Below, in pieces: positions 33,795 through 43,202 of a stretch of 48,157 nucleotides of DNA. The translations under genes were made by a program, and so were the position numbers. Source of the DNA: an uncultured Campylobacter sp. (GTDB taxonomy: Bacteria > Campylobacterota > Campylobacteria > Campylobacterales > Campylobacteraceae); the NCBI GenBank assembly GCA_900539505.1, contig UQCL01000011.1:1-48157 (forward strand), read 5' to 3'. Positions within the stretch are counted from its first letter, which is position 1, and each line of letters starts with the position of its first letter. The notes under the pieces were generated by a model that worked only from the letters and a program-made list of their open reading frames with translations, did no database searches and was not told the DNA's origin.

Positions 33795-36522
33795 CTACCA
33801 CCGAATGCCGGCCTCCAGCCAAAACTGCCTGCCTGCTTCATAGACTAGATCGAGCGAGGTGTCGCTGCTAAGTCTTGCTTTGTTGCGCTTATTTAGGACG
33901 TTGTAGATGTCTAAGTTCGTAAAAAATTCCACCTCGCCCGCCATCTTTTTAGCGTATCCGATGCGCGCATCCCAGCTGTAGCTTTTGCCGAGATTTACCT
34001 TTTCGTATTTGTCATATCTGGCAGGATACTTGCCCGCAGGCGTCCTGCCCGTGCGAGCGATCGCTTCTTGCGAGCCTTTAAACGATAGAAAGTTATTTAC
34101 GCTGATGCCGTAGCTTGGGATTTTCGTGATGATATTTAGGCTCGCAGTCCAAGGCCTAGCATAGTCCTGCGCCGGCAGCTCCGATAACCTCATCAACTTC
34201 CCGTCGTATTCGACGATCTTTTCATCTTCAAGCGTTTCTCTATCAAGCGATATGTCATAAAGGGTGTTGTTTGTTTTCATCTTGATGTGTTCAAAGCCTA
34301 GCTCAAAGCCATTTAGCGTACCGAAGGCCTCATAATCATCGATCGTTTTAACGCCGAAGGTTAAAATTTTATTTTCGCTTCTGCCGTCATTAGTAAAGGT
34401 TTGATAGTTGTTTTGGTAGTTCGGATCCGGCGCTAGACCTAGATCTCTTCGCGTAGATTTGATGATCTGATCCCTACCCTTGCGGCTTACGTATTTGCCG
34501 AAAAACTCAAAATTCCCAAGCTTTTGCTTTGCCCCGAATACCAGCTCATCCTCATAAGGCACCCTTAGCTCGTTAAATTTAGTTAGAGACAGGTCTTTTG
34601 GCAGTTGCGTCCAGTTTTGCGTATAAGCATTGCGCGGGCGCGTGTAGGTAGTAGCGAGACCCTCTCGACCTTCTCTTAATTTGTAGGTAAAGAGATTGCG
34701 TCCGTAGTAGCGGTTTGCGCCAAAGTTAATGATCGAATCGCCGTCGCCGAAAATATCATAGTAGCTGTTAAATCTCGGCGCCGCAGTCGTTTGCTTCATA
34801 TAATCGTCCCTATTTAATCTTACGCCCGGCCGCAAGGTAAGATCGCCTATTTTTATCTCATCCTCCAGATAAACCGCCAAGCTCTTCATATCTACCTTAG
34901 TATTGCCCTTATAATAGCTTTTTCGCGTAAAAAACTGGCCGCTTCTACCACGCCTCGCAAAAGAATCGTCTATCGAGCAGAGCTCGTCATCAGGATCGCA
35001 AGCATTTACGCCCGCAGGTAGCGGTGCTATTCCGCCAGCGGTCATAAACTCTTTTTTTACGTTAAATTTAGCCTCTTGCTTTTTAAACTCAAAGCCCGTG
35101 ATAAATCTATGCTTGCTGCCGCCAAGATCAAATTCGTTAAACTCCAGATCTGCGTTGTATGAAAAGCTCTTTTGAGTCTGATCGAGATCGCCGTAGCCAC
35201 CCTCTATCGCTGCGGCAGATAAAATTTTACTGCCCCAATTCTTTACGTTTGAGTATTGCCAAGCCCTATAATATTCATTCTCTGCATCGCGCGAACTCTC
35301 CAGCTTGCTGTAGGATAAAATTTGATTAAATCTAGCAAAATCGCCATCGTAGTCGGTTTTAAGCGCTAAATTTAAACCGCCCGATTTCATATCGGCGTAG
35401 GAGTCCTTGATGTGGTCGTTAAACATCTTGCTTCGCTCGGGCGCGTAAGTTACACTCGGCGTGATAGTTAGGCGGTCGCTTGCATACCAAAGCGCCTTTA
35501 GGAAGTAGTTATCTATATTTCGCCTCTGAACTCGCTCGGTGATGGTCGTATCGGCGTTGTATCTTCTGTCGTAGGCCTTGAGCGGAATTTTACTTCTAGT
35601 GTTGGTGTAGCCGAACATCAAGCCCAGATCCTCGGTAACGGTGCCCTCTAAATTTAATCTCGTAATCCACTTATCGAATCTCGGCTGATTTAGCGGCGTA
35701 GCGGAGTTTTCAAAATTTTGCTCGTCGCCGTAGATATGGTATCTAGTCCAGCTATCCTCGGTGTGCTGCATCGAAAACTTGCCGTGAAAGCCTGCGCGCG
35801 GATCTCGCGTCTTAGCCTCCACCACACCGCCGGTAAATCCGCCGTATTTTGCCGAGACGCCGCTATCGTGCACCTCTACGCTTCGTAAAAAGTCGCTATC
35901 GATCGCCATACCTTGCGAGACGGAATTCATCGTATCAAACGCCGAGAAGCGCGTAGGATTGCCGCCGGGGTTTCTAGCGGGATCGAGATCGTTATTCATA
36001 TTCGCGCCGTCGAGCATAAAGTTATTTTGCCAATACTTAGCGCCGTTGATGCTTATGTTTGCGGGGCTGATCTCGCCGAGCGTCGTGCTCTGGCGATTTG
36101 TGGAGCTGAATTGCACGTTTGGATTGGTGCGCAAAAGCTGCACGAAGTCGCCGTTGCCGCTAGGCATCGACTCGATCATCGTTCTGCCTATTTTTTGCGT
36201 ACCGCCGTAGCTGTCGCCGACGCTCATCAGGCTCGAGTCGATATTGCCGACGACGACTATTTCGGGGAATTTATAACTATTTATCGCCGCAGCCGAGCTT
36301 CGTGCCTCCGAGCTTTCTTTGGTAGCAACGCTTCTTGTTGCGTTATTTTCAGACGAATCCTGCGCGGCACTTAGGCCGCAAAGACACGCCGCGACTATTA
36401 AGGAGCGTGCAAGCCCCCCCCCCGCAGCGATTTTGAGTGGATTTCTCGCCTTTTATGGAAGCGGAATAATTGCGGCCTGCGCCGCTTTTACATGGCTTAC
36501 AGGCCCAAAAACCGACAATCAT
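33795..36522 (-). CDS. TonB-dependent outer-membrane receptor, out of frame at a G10 tract
   Basis: An outer-membrane transporter with plug and barrel. The ATG at 36522 has a strong AAAAGGAG site and opens 33 codons (MIVGFWACKPCK...), then meets ten G (36414-36423). With ten, the frame shifts and stops early; with nine (or twelve) it runs on into ARSLIVAACLCGLSAAQD (a signal-peptide core), the TonB-box-like EIVVVGN, the plug (LLRTNPNVQFSSTNRQST) and a barrel ending in AGIRW. The restored protein has about 908 residues. As sequenced it is OFF. Upstream lies a possible Fur site, and an M16 protease gene lies 330 bases away on the same strand. Iron-source uptake is the best guess; the ligand is unknown. 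Confidence 0.85.
36414..36423 (-). repeat. G10 homopolymer (contingency tract) in the receptor gene
   Basis: Ten G on the minus strand, at codons 34-37 of the receptor. Campylobacters are known to change poly-G length by slippage and so switch surface genes on and off. Length 9 or 12 gives an open frame and length 10 does not. Confidence 0.85.
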
Positions 36523-36596
36523 CTTTTCTCCTTTTTTGAAAATAAAAATTAAGACCGAGGAAATTTAGCCAATAATATTTTAAATTTCAATTAAAG

Positions 36597-36615
36597 TGAT
36601 AACAATTATACGACT
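36597..36615 (-). promoter_or_regulatory. Receptor promoter with Fur-box-like sequence
   Basis: TATAAT (minus strand, 36605-36610) lies 83 bases before the receptor ATG. The same bases form TGATAACAATTATA on the plus strand (36597-36610), resembling the GATAAT-type Fur box. Repression by iron through Fur would be expected for such a receptor, but the match is partial. Confidence 0.4.
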
Positions 36616-36851
36616 TATGCAAACAATAGAAAAAATGTAACAAAATAGCGATATATCGACGAGATAAATCTATTTCAAAATAAAATTTATCTAAAATCTA
36701 TGCACGGCACAGATGGGTTTAATTGAGTTTTATTCTTGGGTATATTTTTAAAGTACGTAAATTTGCGGCGCCGAAATTTGCGGCGCAAGCGCCGTTAAAT
36801 TTAAACTCGCCAAGTAAATTTAACGAGCAAAATTTAGATGCGCCTAGCCCG
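36616..36851. other. Gene-free spacer between receptor and protease genes
   Basis: AT-rich upstream sequence of the receptor gene and downstream sequence of the protease gene. I see no reading frame in it. Confidence 0.4.
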
Positions 36852-39593
36852 CTAAAATTTCGGCGCATTTATCCTCACCGTCTCATCGGTGTCAAAAATA
36901 TATGTCTGCGCCGCCTCCGCGATATCCTTCGGCGAGATGGAATTTACGATCGTTTCAAAGGTCTTAAAATCGGCGATCTCCTCATTCCAAAGCGCGTATT
37001 TTACGAGCGCGTCGTTCCAAAACTCGGGGCTTTCGCGAGCGGTACGCGCCGTGATGATCTGAGATTTTTTAAAATTTTCAAGATGTCGCGCTACGTCTGA
37101 TCCGCCGCCTGCGATTTCTGCAAAAATTTCTCTAATTGCGGATAAAATTTGATCCGTATTTTGCGGCGCGCAGGAAAACGAAATATGAAGGCTCGAGTGC
37201 TCGTACGGGATGCGGCTTAGGCTCGAAGCGACCGAAAAGCCGTAAGTACGCCCCTCGTCCTCTCTGATGCGCTCTCTAAGTGCTTCCTGAAGCACCGAAG
37301 CTAGGGCGGAAATTTTTATCGTATTTTCAAGCGAGTGCGGGGCGGATCTATTTATCGCGGTAAGCGCAACGTCGCTTCTAGGGGAGTTTTGATAGTTACG
37401 CATAAAAACGTGCCGTCCGCTTAAGCTGCGAATTCCGTCGTCTTTAAAATCCTCGCGTTCGCCGCGAGCGGGCAGGTTCGCCAGATATTTTTTTATGAGG
37501 ATTTCGGCGTCTTTTAACTCAAAATCGCCGCTAAGTACGAAAGTGTAGGATGCGGCGTTGCTAAATTTATCATAGACGATCTTTTTTAGCTCCTCCGCAT
37601 TAAGAGCTTTGATCTGCGCGGCGCTTAGAGGGCGCATTCGCGCATTGCCGCCGTAAAAAAACTCGCTAAATTCCCTGCTAAATTTATACCCGGGCAGCTT
37701 CTCGTTTCGCGCAAGCTCGTCGAGCGATTTTATCTTTAAATTTTGCAGCGCTTTCTCGTCCGTGCGCGGAGAGCTAAGCTCTAAGTTTATCGCCTCCAGT
37801 AGCCATTTTAGATCCTGCGAGCCGCAGCCTCCGTAAAATCCGTGCGAGAATGCGGAGATATTTTTGCGGTAATTTACCTGTCGCCCGCTTAAAATTTGCG
37901 AAATTTCATAATTGTTAAACTCGCCCGCACCGCTTTCGTTTGCAAGCATCGCGGCAAAACTGCCAAGCCCGGGATGCGCTAGATTGGACATTCCGCCTCT
38001 GCTTACCGCGGCAAACGAGATGAAATCCTTACGCGTCTTAAGTGGCTTTAAGATCACGGTCGCGTTATTTTCAAGCACGTAGGTATAAAATTTAAATCGC
38101 GGATCAAAGCTCTTGCTTAAAATTTTACCCTCAGGCAGGTTTTTAGAAATCAAGCTACCAGGCAGCTTTTTATGCGCGGCATGCGTATTTATCGCCCTGG
38201 CGCCATCCTGCAACTTCTTAAATTTAGCCTCATTAAGATTATATCCGGAGCCGCTAAATACGCTTGCGTGCACCTCGCCTAGATCCGTCAGGCGCCTAAA
38301 TTCTAAATTTAGCTCCTCCAGGCTGATCTCGCGCAGCAGCTTTATGTCCAAATCGCGCTGTTTTGCGGCGCTAGGCAGGACGGCTCCTGATTTTACGGCA
38401 TGAAGAATCTCTCTTGCAAAAAACGCGGAATTTGCGCTTTTTTTGCGCTCAAAGGCGCTGTGCCGCGAGCTGATCAAAGCATCCTTTGCTAGGGCGAAAT
38501 CGCGCGCATCAAAGCCGCTATCTCGCAAGCCTTTGATTAGCGCGAGCGCCTGCGAGATCGCGCCGTCAAAATCTCCGCCCAAAACGGCAACGTCGAAGTT
38601 ATAGATCGTTTTTTGAAACTGCAAATTCGATCTGGAAAAATTAACTCGCAGCAGCGCGCCTTCGCTAGCCTTCGCTCGCTCGTAAATCGTAGAGATGAGG
38701 CTAGAGATAAGCTCGCTTTTTAAAATTTTTCTCGCATTCGCCTCGCTATTTGGCGGCACAAATTCCTCCCAAAACGAAATTTTGACGGAATTTAGCGATG
38801 TTTCATTCGTGTCGTAATTGTAAATTTTCAAACCCTGCCTAGGCGGAATGCCCATATCCTGGCGGGCGTAGGAGTTTGTATTTTTAAGAGGCGAAAAATT
38901 TTGCTCTAGCAGTTTTAAAATTTTATCACTTTTAAAATCGCCCACGGCTATAAATTTCATAGACCTGGGCTGGTAAATTTTTTGATAAAGCTCCTTGATT
39001 CGCTGCGCGCTTACGGATTTTACGACCGCCATATCGCCGATCGGCGCACGATTAAAATACACGCTGCCGCCATAAAGCTCCTCATCCATCCGCTCATAAA
39101 GCCTTGCGATCGGCGTATCACGGCTGCGCGCCTCCTCGATTATGACGCCTCTTTCTTTTACGAGCTCGAGCGGATTAAACTCCACTCCGTCCGCAATCGA
39201 AGCAAAAATTTTAAAAACGTCCTTTAAATTTTCTTCGCTAACGGCGATGTTAAGCGTGTAAATCGTGCTGTCGTAGCCCGTCTGCGCATTTACGTCGGCG
39301 CCGAATTTCACGCCCAGGCTCTGTAGCTTTTTAATGAGCTCGTTTTTGCTAAAATCGCGGCTTCCGTTAAAGGACATATGCTCTATGAAATGCGCAAGCC
39401 CACGCTCATTAGGGGTCTCATCGATCGAGCCCGCATCCACGATGAGATAAAAAACGGCGGAATTTTTAGGCACGGAATTTTCTAAAATATAGTATTTAAG
39501 CCCGTTTGGCAGCGCCCCTCGCAGGACGGCTTCGTCCCAATCAAGCGCAAAAGCCCCTGCACAGAGCAGTAAAAATAGTAAAATTTTTCGCAT
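36852..39593 (-). CDS. pqqL: PqqL-like M16 zinc metallopeptidase
   Basis: An exported insulinase-family protease with a signal peptide (LLFLLLCAGAFA). The zinc motif HFIEH has H68, E71 and H72, and the third ligand is expected in KERGVIIEE (about residues 146-154). NERGLAHFIEHMSFNGSRDF is typical of PqqL. The 913 residues contain the usual paired active and inactive M16 halves, the second with the RxxY-like region near the C-terminus (EDEGRTYGFSVASS). In E. coli yddB-pqqL and Pectobacterium FusA/FusC, such a protease cuts up an iron protein brought in by a TonB receptor. Here a TonB receptor gene follows on the same strand. That role is inferred from the pairing. Confidence 0.88.
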   Translation of the reverse strand: MRKILLFLLLCAGAFALDWDEAVLRGALPNGLKYYILENSVPKNSAVFYLIVDAGSIDETPNERGLAHFIEHMSFNGSRDFSKNELIKKLQSLGVKFGADVNAQTGYDSTIYTLNIAVSEENLKDVFKIFASIADGVEFNPLELVKERGVIIEEARSRDTPIARLYERMDEELYGGSVYFNRAPIGDMAVVKSVSAQRIKELYQKIYQPRSMKFIAVGDFKSDKILKLLEQNFSPLKNTNSYARQDMGIPPRQGLKIYNYDTNETSLNSVKISFWEEFVPPNSEANARKILKSELISSLISTIYERAKASEGALLRVNFSRSNLQFQKTIYNFDVAVLGGDFDGAISQALALIKGLRDSGFDARDFALAKDALISSRHSAFERKKSANSAFFAREILHAVKSGAVLPSAAKQRDLDIKLLREISLEELNLEFRRLTDLGEVHASVFSGSGYNLNEAKFKKLQDGARAINTHAAHKKLPGSLISKNLPEGKILSKSFDPRFKFYTYVLENNATVILKPLKTRKDFISFAAVSRGGMSNLAHPGLGSFAAMLANESGAGEFNNYEISQILSGRQVNYRKNISAFSHGFYGGCGSQDLKWLLEAINLELSSPRTDEKALQNLKIKSLDELARNEKLPGYKFSREFSEFFYGGNARMRPLSAAQIKALNAEELKKIVYDKFSNAASYTFVLSGDFELKDAEILIKKYLANLPARGEREDFKDDGIRSLSGRHVFMRNYQNSPRSDVALTAINRSAPHSLENTIKISALASVLQEALRERIREDEGRTYGFSVASSLSRIPYEHSSLHISFSCAPQNTDQILSAIREIFAEIAGGGSDVARHLENFKKSQIITARTARESPEFWNDALVKYALWNEEIADFKTFETIVNSISPKDIAEAAQTYIFDTDETVRINAPKF

Positions 39594-40387
39594 TTAAGCC
39601 TTTCATTTATTTCTAGTCAAATTCCGTCTCGCAGATATTTGGCAGACTTTTCTCTTTCGGCTTATCAATCTGCCCGCCTGCGCCATTCTGCGCTATTTTT
39701 TAGATTTGCTCGCCCCGATTGCTAGCCTGCGATGTTTCTTAAATTTGCCAACTTTTAAGCCGCCTGTTCGCTGCGCCGATCTTCGGTCTGCTTCGCTAGT
39801 TCACTGACTCTAGCTCCATACCGAGTAGCTTCTCTCATTTTGTGTATCGCCCGAATCGTCAAATGCGTCGATTTTTATCTGCGCGGCGGCGCGACAGCAT
39901 GGCGGCGCGGGCGCAAATTTTAAAATTTACTTGCACCCGAGCTAAATTTAAAAAGCGCGAGTCGATAAATTTTAAATTTACGCCAAGCGCGGCGGCCTCC
40001 TAGGCTTTGAAATTTCATAGCTAAATTCTGCGGCTAGCTTTCACGACCGCTTTTATATCCGGACGGACGAGTGTTTAAATTTAGCATCGTCCTTGCTCTT
40101 ACTGCGCGCTGTTTTAATACTGATCGATCAAAAAACTTCCGATGCTTCATCCACCAATACGGCCGCAATGCACTAGAGTTTAACACGAACCGACTAAAAG
40201 CTGCTCGGCATATTTTGACACCTATCGCCATATAACATTTTAGCGCTCCATCTTGGCGCGCGCACGAGTTGCCGCTTACGCCGCCTACTACGAGATAAAA
40301 TTTTAGCCTAAAGAGCATTAAATGAAAATTAGTATAAATAAAATGTGAAATTCTGAAGTTAAAATGGAATTTCGGATTAGATTAAAA
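39594..40387. other. Gene-free spacer
   Basis: Nearly 800 bases between the M16 protease start and tRNA-Ser. The longer open frames lack ribosome sites and protein character. A near-perfect hairpin (GGGCGCAA...TTGCACCC, about 39907-39935, one mismatch) is the only structure seen. Confidence 0.45.
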
Positions 40388-40475
40388 TGGCCGGGAGATA
40401 GGGATTCGAACCCCAGGAGGCTTTCACCTCAACGGTTTTCAAGACCGCCGCTTTCGACCGCTCAGCCATCTCCCG
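40388..40475 (-). tRNA. tRNA-Ser (anticodon TGA)
   Basis: Acceptor CGGGAGA/TCTCCCG, discriminator G, encoded CCA. The anticodon loop CTTGAAA carries TGA; the long variable arm and GGTTCGAATCC T-arm are present. It is the last gene of a minus-strand cluster. Confidence 0.95.
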
Positions 40476-40533
40476 ATTAAGGGCGGGCAGACCCCGCCGT
40501 AGATTCGCGCAGATCAAGACCTGCGCATGGAAT

Positions 40534-40689
40534 TTATTCGGTTTTTTCTCCGACCCACTCGGCGCCGTTGTGAACCTTTTCTTTGGTCCATTGAGCCGCA
40601 TTGTGTGAGTCCTCTTTTACGCCGTGCCAAGTATTAGAGCACCCGCTAAAAACCATCAATGCCAAAAGAGCCGCTAGTATGTATCTCAT
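40534..40689 (-). CDS. 51-residue entericidin-like lipoprotein
   Basis: A very small exported protein: MRYILAALLALMVFSGCSNT, then WHGVKEDSHNAAQWTKEKVH and a short acidic-basic tail. Lipobox FSGC gives lipidated C17. The size, single lipobox and amphipathic tail with repeated W/K/E resemble entericidin B-type lipoproteins. AAAGGAG lies 7 bases before the ATG. It lies inside a minus-strand tRNA cluster, between tRNA-Cys and tRNA-Ser, and may be read through from the tRNA promoter. Its role (envelope stress, toxin-antidote) is not known. Confidence 0.75.
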   Translation of the reverse strand: MRYILAALLALMVFSGCSNTWHGVKEDSHNAAQWTKEKVHNGAEWVGEKTE

Positions 40690-40709
40690 AATAACTCCTT
40701 TTTAGGATC

Positions 40710-40783
40710 TGGAGGCGACACCCGGATTCGAACCGGGGATCAAAGCTTTGCAGGCTCATGCCTTACCACTTGGCTATGTCGCC
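40710..40783 (-). tRNA. tRNA-Cys (anticodon GCA)
   Basis: Acceptor GGCGACA/TGTCGCC, discriminator T, encoded CCA. The anticodon loop CTGCAAA carries GCA. Length 74 bases. Confidence 0.95.
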
Positions 40784-40799
40784 ACGCCGGCTTATTAGG

Positions 40800-40886
40800 T
40801 GGTGCCCGGAGCCGGACTTGAACCGGCACGGAAAAAATTCCGAGGGATTTTAAGTCCCTTGCGTCTACCGATTCCGCCATCCGGGC
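40800..40886 (-). tRNA. tRNA-Leu (anticodon TAA)
   Basis: Acceptor GCCCGGA/TCCGGGC, discriminator A, encoded CCA. The anticodon loop CTTAAAA carries TAA; a long variable arm is present. Length 87 bases. Confidence 0.95.
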
Positions 40887-40914
40887 ACGTTTAATACAAA
40901 AACAGAATGTAAAA

Positions 40915-40989
40915 TGGAGCGGGAAACGAGAGTCGAACTCGCGACATCAACCATGGCAAGGTTGCGCTCTACCACTGAGCTATTCCCGC
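40915..40989 (-). tRNA. tRNA-Gly (anticodon GCC)
   Basis: Acceptor GCGGGAA/TTCCCGC, discriminator T, encoded CCA. The anticodon loop TTGCCAT carries GCC. It is the first gene of the minus-strand Gly-Leu-Cys-Ser cluster. Confidence 0.95.
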
Positions 40990-41124
40990 GCAAAGAAATG
41001 AAATATTACCCAATGCAAGCTTAAAATTTCATTTTATAGCGGCCTTTGCGGAGAAAATTTTGGCGTAGCGCCGGAATTTAAAAATTTTGTAAGTAAAATA
41101 ATGTAAAATTACAAAATCTTTATT

Positions 41125-41200
<76 letters not shown>

Positions 41201-41642
41201 TTTAAACTATTTTAAAGCTTTAATAACTTCTTTTAAATCTCCTTTACTTCCTTTAAATACCAATATTTAGGGCTTTTTAGTAATTTTTGATTATTTTTGT
41301 TTCTTTTATGTTAGAATTATTCTCGAGCAATTCAGTCAGTTAATAGGTTAGTTAGAACTTATTAGGCCAGTTTTTCAACTTTTTTATATGCTATTTGAAT
41401 GTATAAAACAAAAGCGCATCCTCGTATTCAATTTAACCAAATAGCGCATTTAGAAGCATTTGGTAGTACCTAAAAAACATACTTGTAATAAAAACCACAA
41501 AGCGAATGCAAATGTAAAATTCTGATTAAAAAAATTCCCATTTCTTAAAAATAAATTGATTTTACTCCAGTACAGTTTTACTCTTATAATAATACTTTTA
41601 TAATTTTTGTATTACAATACCGAAATTTTTTAAGGAGCGATG
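41201..41642. other. Gene-free AT-rich region upstream of the nik-type operon
   Basis: Strongly AT-rich, with no protein-like frame. It carries the operon promoter: two overlapping candidates TATAAT at 41585-41590 and 41599-41604, then AAGGAG at 41632-41637. No clear NikR palindrome was seen. Confidence 0.5.
41585..41604 (+). promoter_or_regulatory. Candidate -10 boxes of the nik-type operon
   Basis: TATAAT occurs at 41585-41590 and again at 41599-41604, 39-53 bases before the first gene. Either could be the -10 box. Confidence 0.4.
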
Positions 41643-43202
41643 ATGAAGAATTTTTTTAAAATTTTAATCTTGAGTTTGCTTTTTTTAAGCACCGCTTTTG
41701 GCGCTAAAATCCCGCAAGATACGATTATCGTGGGGATCGAAGCCGAGACGCCGCGGATAAATCCGCTTTATGACGAGGATCACGATCCGACGCTTTCGCT
41801 TGTGTTTTCCGGCCTTACGAACCACGACGAAAACTCAAATTTAGTCCCGGAGCTTGCGACCTCGTGGAAGGTTAGCGAGGACGGTAAGGTTTATGAATTT
41901 GTGCTTAGAGAGGATGTTTTGTGGCACGATGGGGTAAAATTCGGCCCGCAGGACGTTAAATTTACGATAGAGGCGGCAAAAGACGAGAAGCTAAACGCTC
42001 CTGCGATATCAAACTACGAGATGGTAAAAAGCGTTGAGATAACAAGCCCAAATAGCGTAAAGATCACGCTAAGCGAGCCGTTTCCGCCATTTTTAGATAC
42101 GCTTAGTTTCGGTATGTTGCCAAAGCACATCTTAGAGGGCAAAGACATCAATAGCGACGAGTTTAACAACAAGCCGGTAGGGACCGGAGCCTATAAGGTT
42201 ACCGAGTGGAAAAAGGGAGAGTATATAAAATTCGTCGCCAACGATAAATTTTACAAGGGCGCTCCGAAAACCAAAAATATCTTCTTAAAAGTCCTAGCCG
42301 ATGCGAATATCAGGCTACTTCAGCTAAAAAGCGGCGAAATCGATGCTGCGCTAATCGATCCAAGCGGCGTAAAATCGGTAGAAAAAAGCAAGACCCTCAA
42401 GGTTCTTCGTTTTGCGAGCGCCGATTACAGGGCGTTGATGTTTAATATGAACGACGAGCTTTTCAAAGATAAAAATGTAAGAAAAGCGATAAATTACGCC
42501 GTAGATAAGTCAAGCTTCGTCAATGTTTTGCTTCACGGCTACGGCTTTGAGGCGCATAATCCGATTCAAACAAGCTGGGCAAATAGCGACGATAAGGAGC
42601 TTATGTTTAAATACGACCCGAAAAAGGCGGACGAGCTTTTAAAACAGAGCGGCTGGAGCAAAAACAAAAAAGGCTTTTATGAAAAAGACGGCAAAACCCT
42701 CGGCTTTGAAATTTTAGCCTTTAATACGGATCCGTTTAGAGTATCGCTAGCAAAGGCTCTTAGCAGCGAGCTGGTAAAATTTGGAATCGACGCCAAAGCA
42801 TACGGCAAGCCTAAAACCGCTTTTGAAATTTCTAAAGTGCAGAGTTTCGTAATCGGCTGGGGCAGCCCTTTTGACCCTGATTTTCATACGTATAGAATTT
42901 TTGGAGGCTTTGCCGACGTAGATAAAAATGAAAACGGCTGGAACTACAGCCATTATAGCGACGAAGCCGTCGATAAGGCTCTAAAAAGCGCAAGAAGCAC
43001 TCAAAATATGGATGAGAGAAAGAAATTCTACAAAGAATTTCTAAAAGCGATCCACGATAATCCTCCTTTTGTTTTTATGGCTTATCTTGATTTTCCGCTT
43101 GTTTATAACAACGAAATTTCGGGCATAAAAACAAGAAATTTGGGGCATCACGGCGCCGGATTTTTGTGGAATATCCACGAATGGCAAAAGCAAGTTGAAT
43201 AG
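41643..43202 (+). CDS. nikZ: ABC transporter substrate-binding protein (NikZ-type, nickel/peptide family)
   Basis: A periplasmic binding protein of the dipeptide/nickel SBP_bac_5 family. The signal peptide is MKNFFKILILSLLFLSTAFG. The family signature region TSWKVSEDGKVYEFVLREDV, then WHDGVKFGPQDVKFTIEA, is clear. The second ATG (41643) is preferred because AGGAG lies 5 bases before it, against 2 for the ATG at 41640. About 519 residues. It heads five tightly packed genes in the order of C. jejuni nikZYXWV, which import nickel for hydrogenase and urease-type enzymes. Peptide uptake remains the alternative, as SBP_bac_5 sequences are hard to tell apart. Confidence 0.85.
   Translation: MKNFFKILILSLLFLSTAFGAKIPQDTIIVGIEAETPRINPLYDEDHDPTLSLVFSGLTNHDENSNLVPELATSWKVSEDGKVYEFVLREDVLWHDGVKFGPQDVKFTIEAAKDEKLNAPAISNYEMVKSVEITSPNSVKITLSEPFPPFLDTLSFGMLPKHILEGKDINSDEFNNKPVGTGAYKVTEWKKGEYIKFVANDKFYKGAPKTKNIFLKVLADANIRLLQLKSGEIDAALIDPSGVKSVEKSKTLKVLRFASADYRALMFNMNDELFKDKNVRKAINYAVDKSSFVNVLLHGYGFEAHNPIQTSWANSDDKELMFKYDPKKADELLKQSGWSKNKKGFYEKDGKTLGFEILAFNTDPFRVSLAKALSSELVKFGIDAKAYGKPKTAFEISKVQSFVIGWGSPFDPDFHTYRIFGGFADVDKNENGWNYSHYSDEAVDKALKSARSTQNMDERKKFYKEFLKAIHDNPPFVFMAYLDFPLVYNNEISGIKTRNLGHHGAGFLWNIHEWQKQVE

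Noticed and set aside
40034..40318. 94-codon minus-strand frame before tRNA-Ser
   Set aside because: No ribosome site, no recognisable motif and biased composition; treated as spacer.
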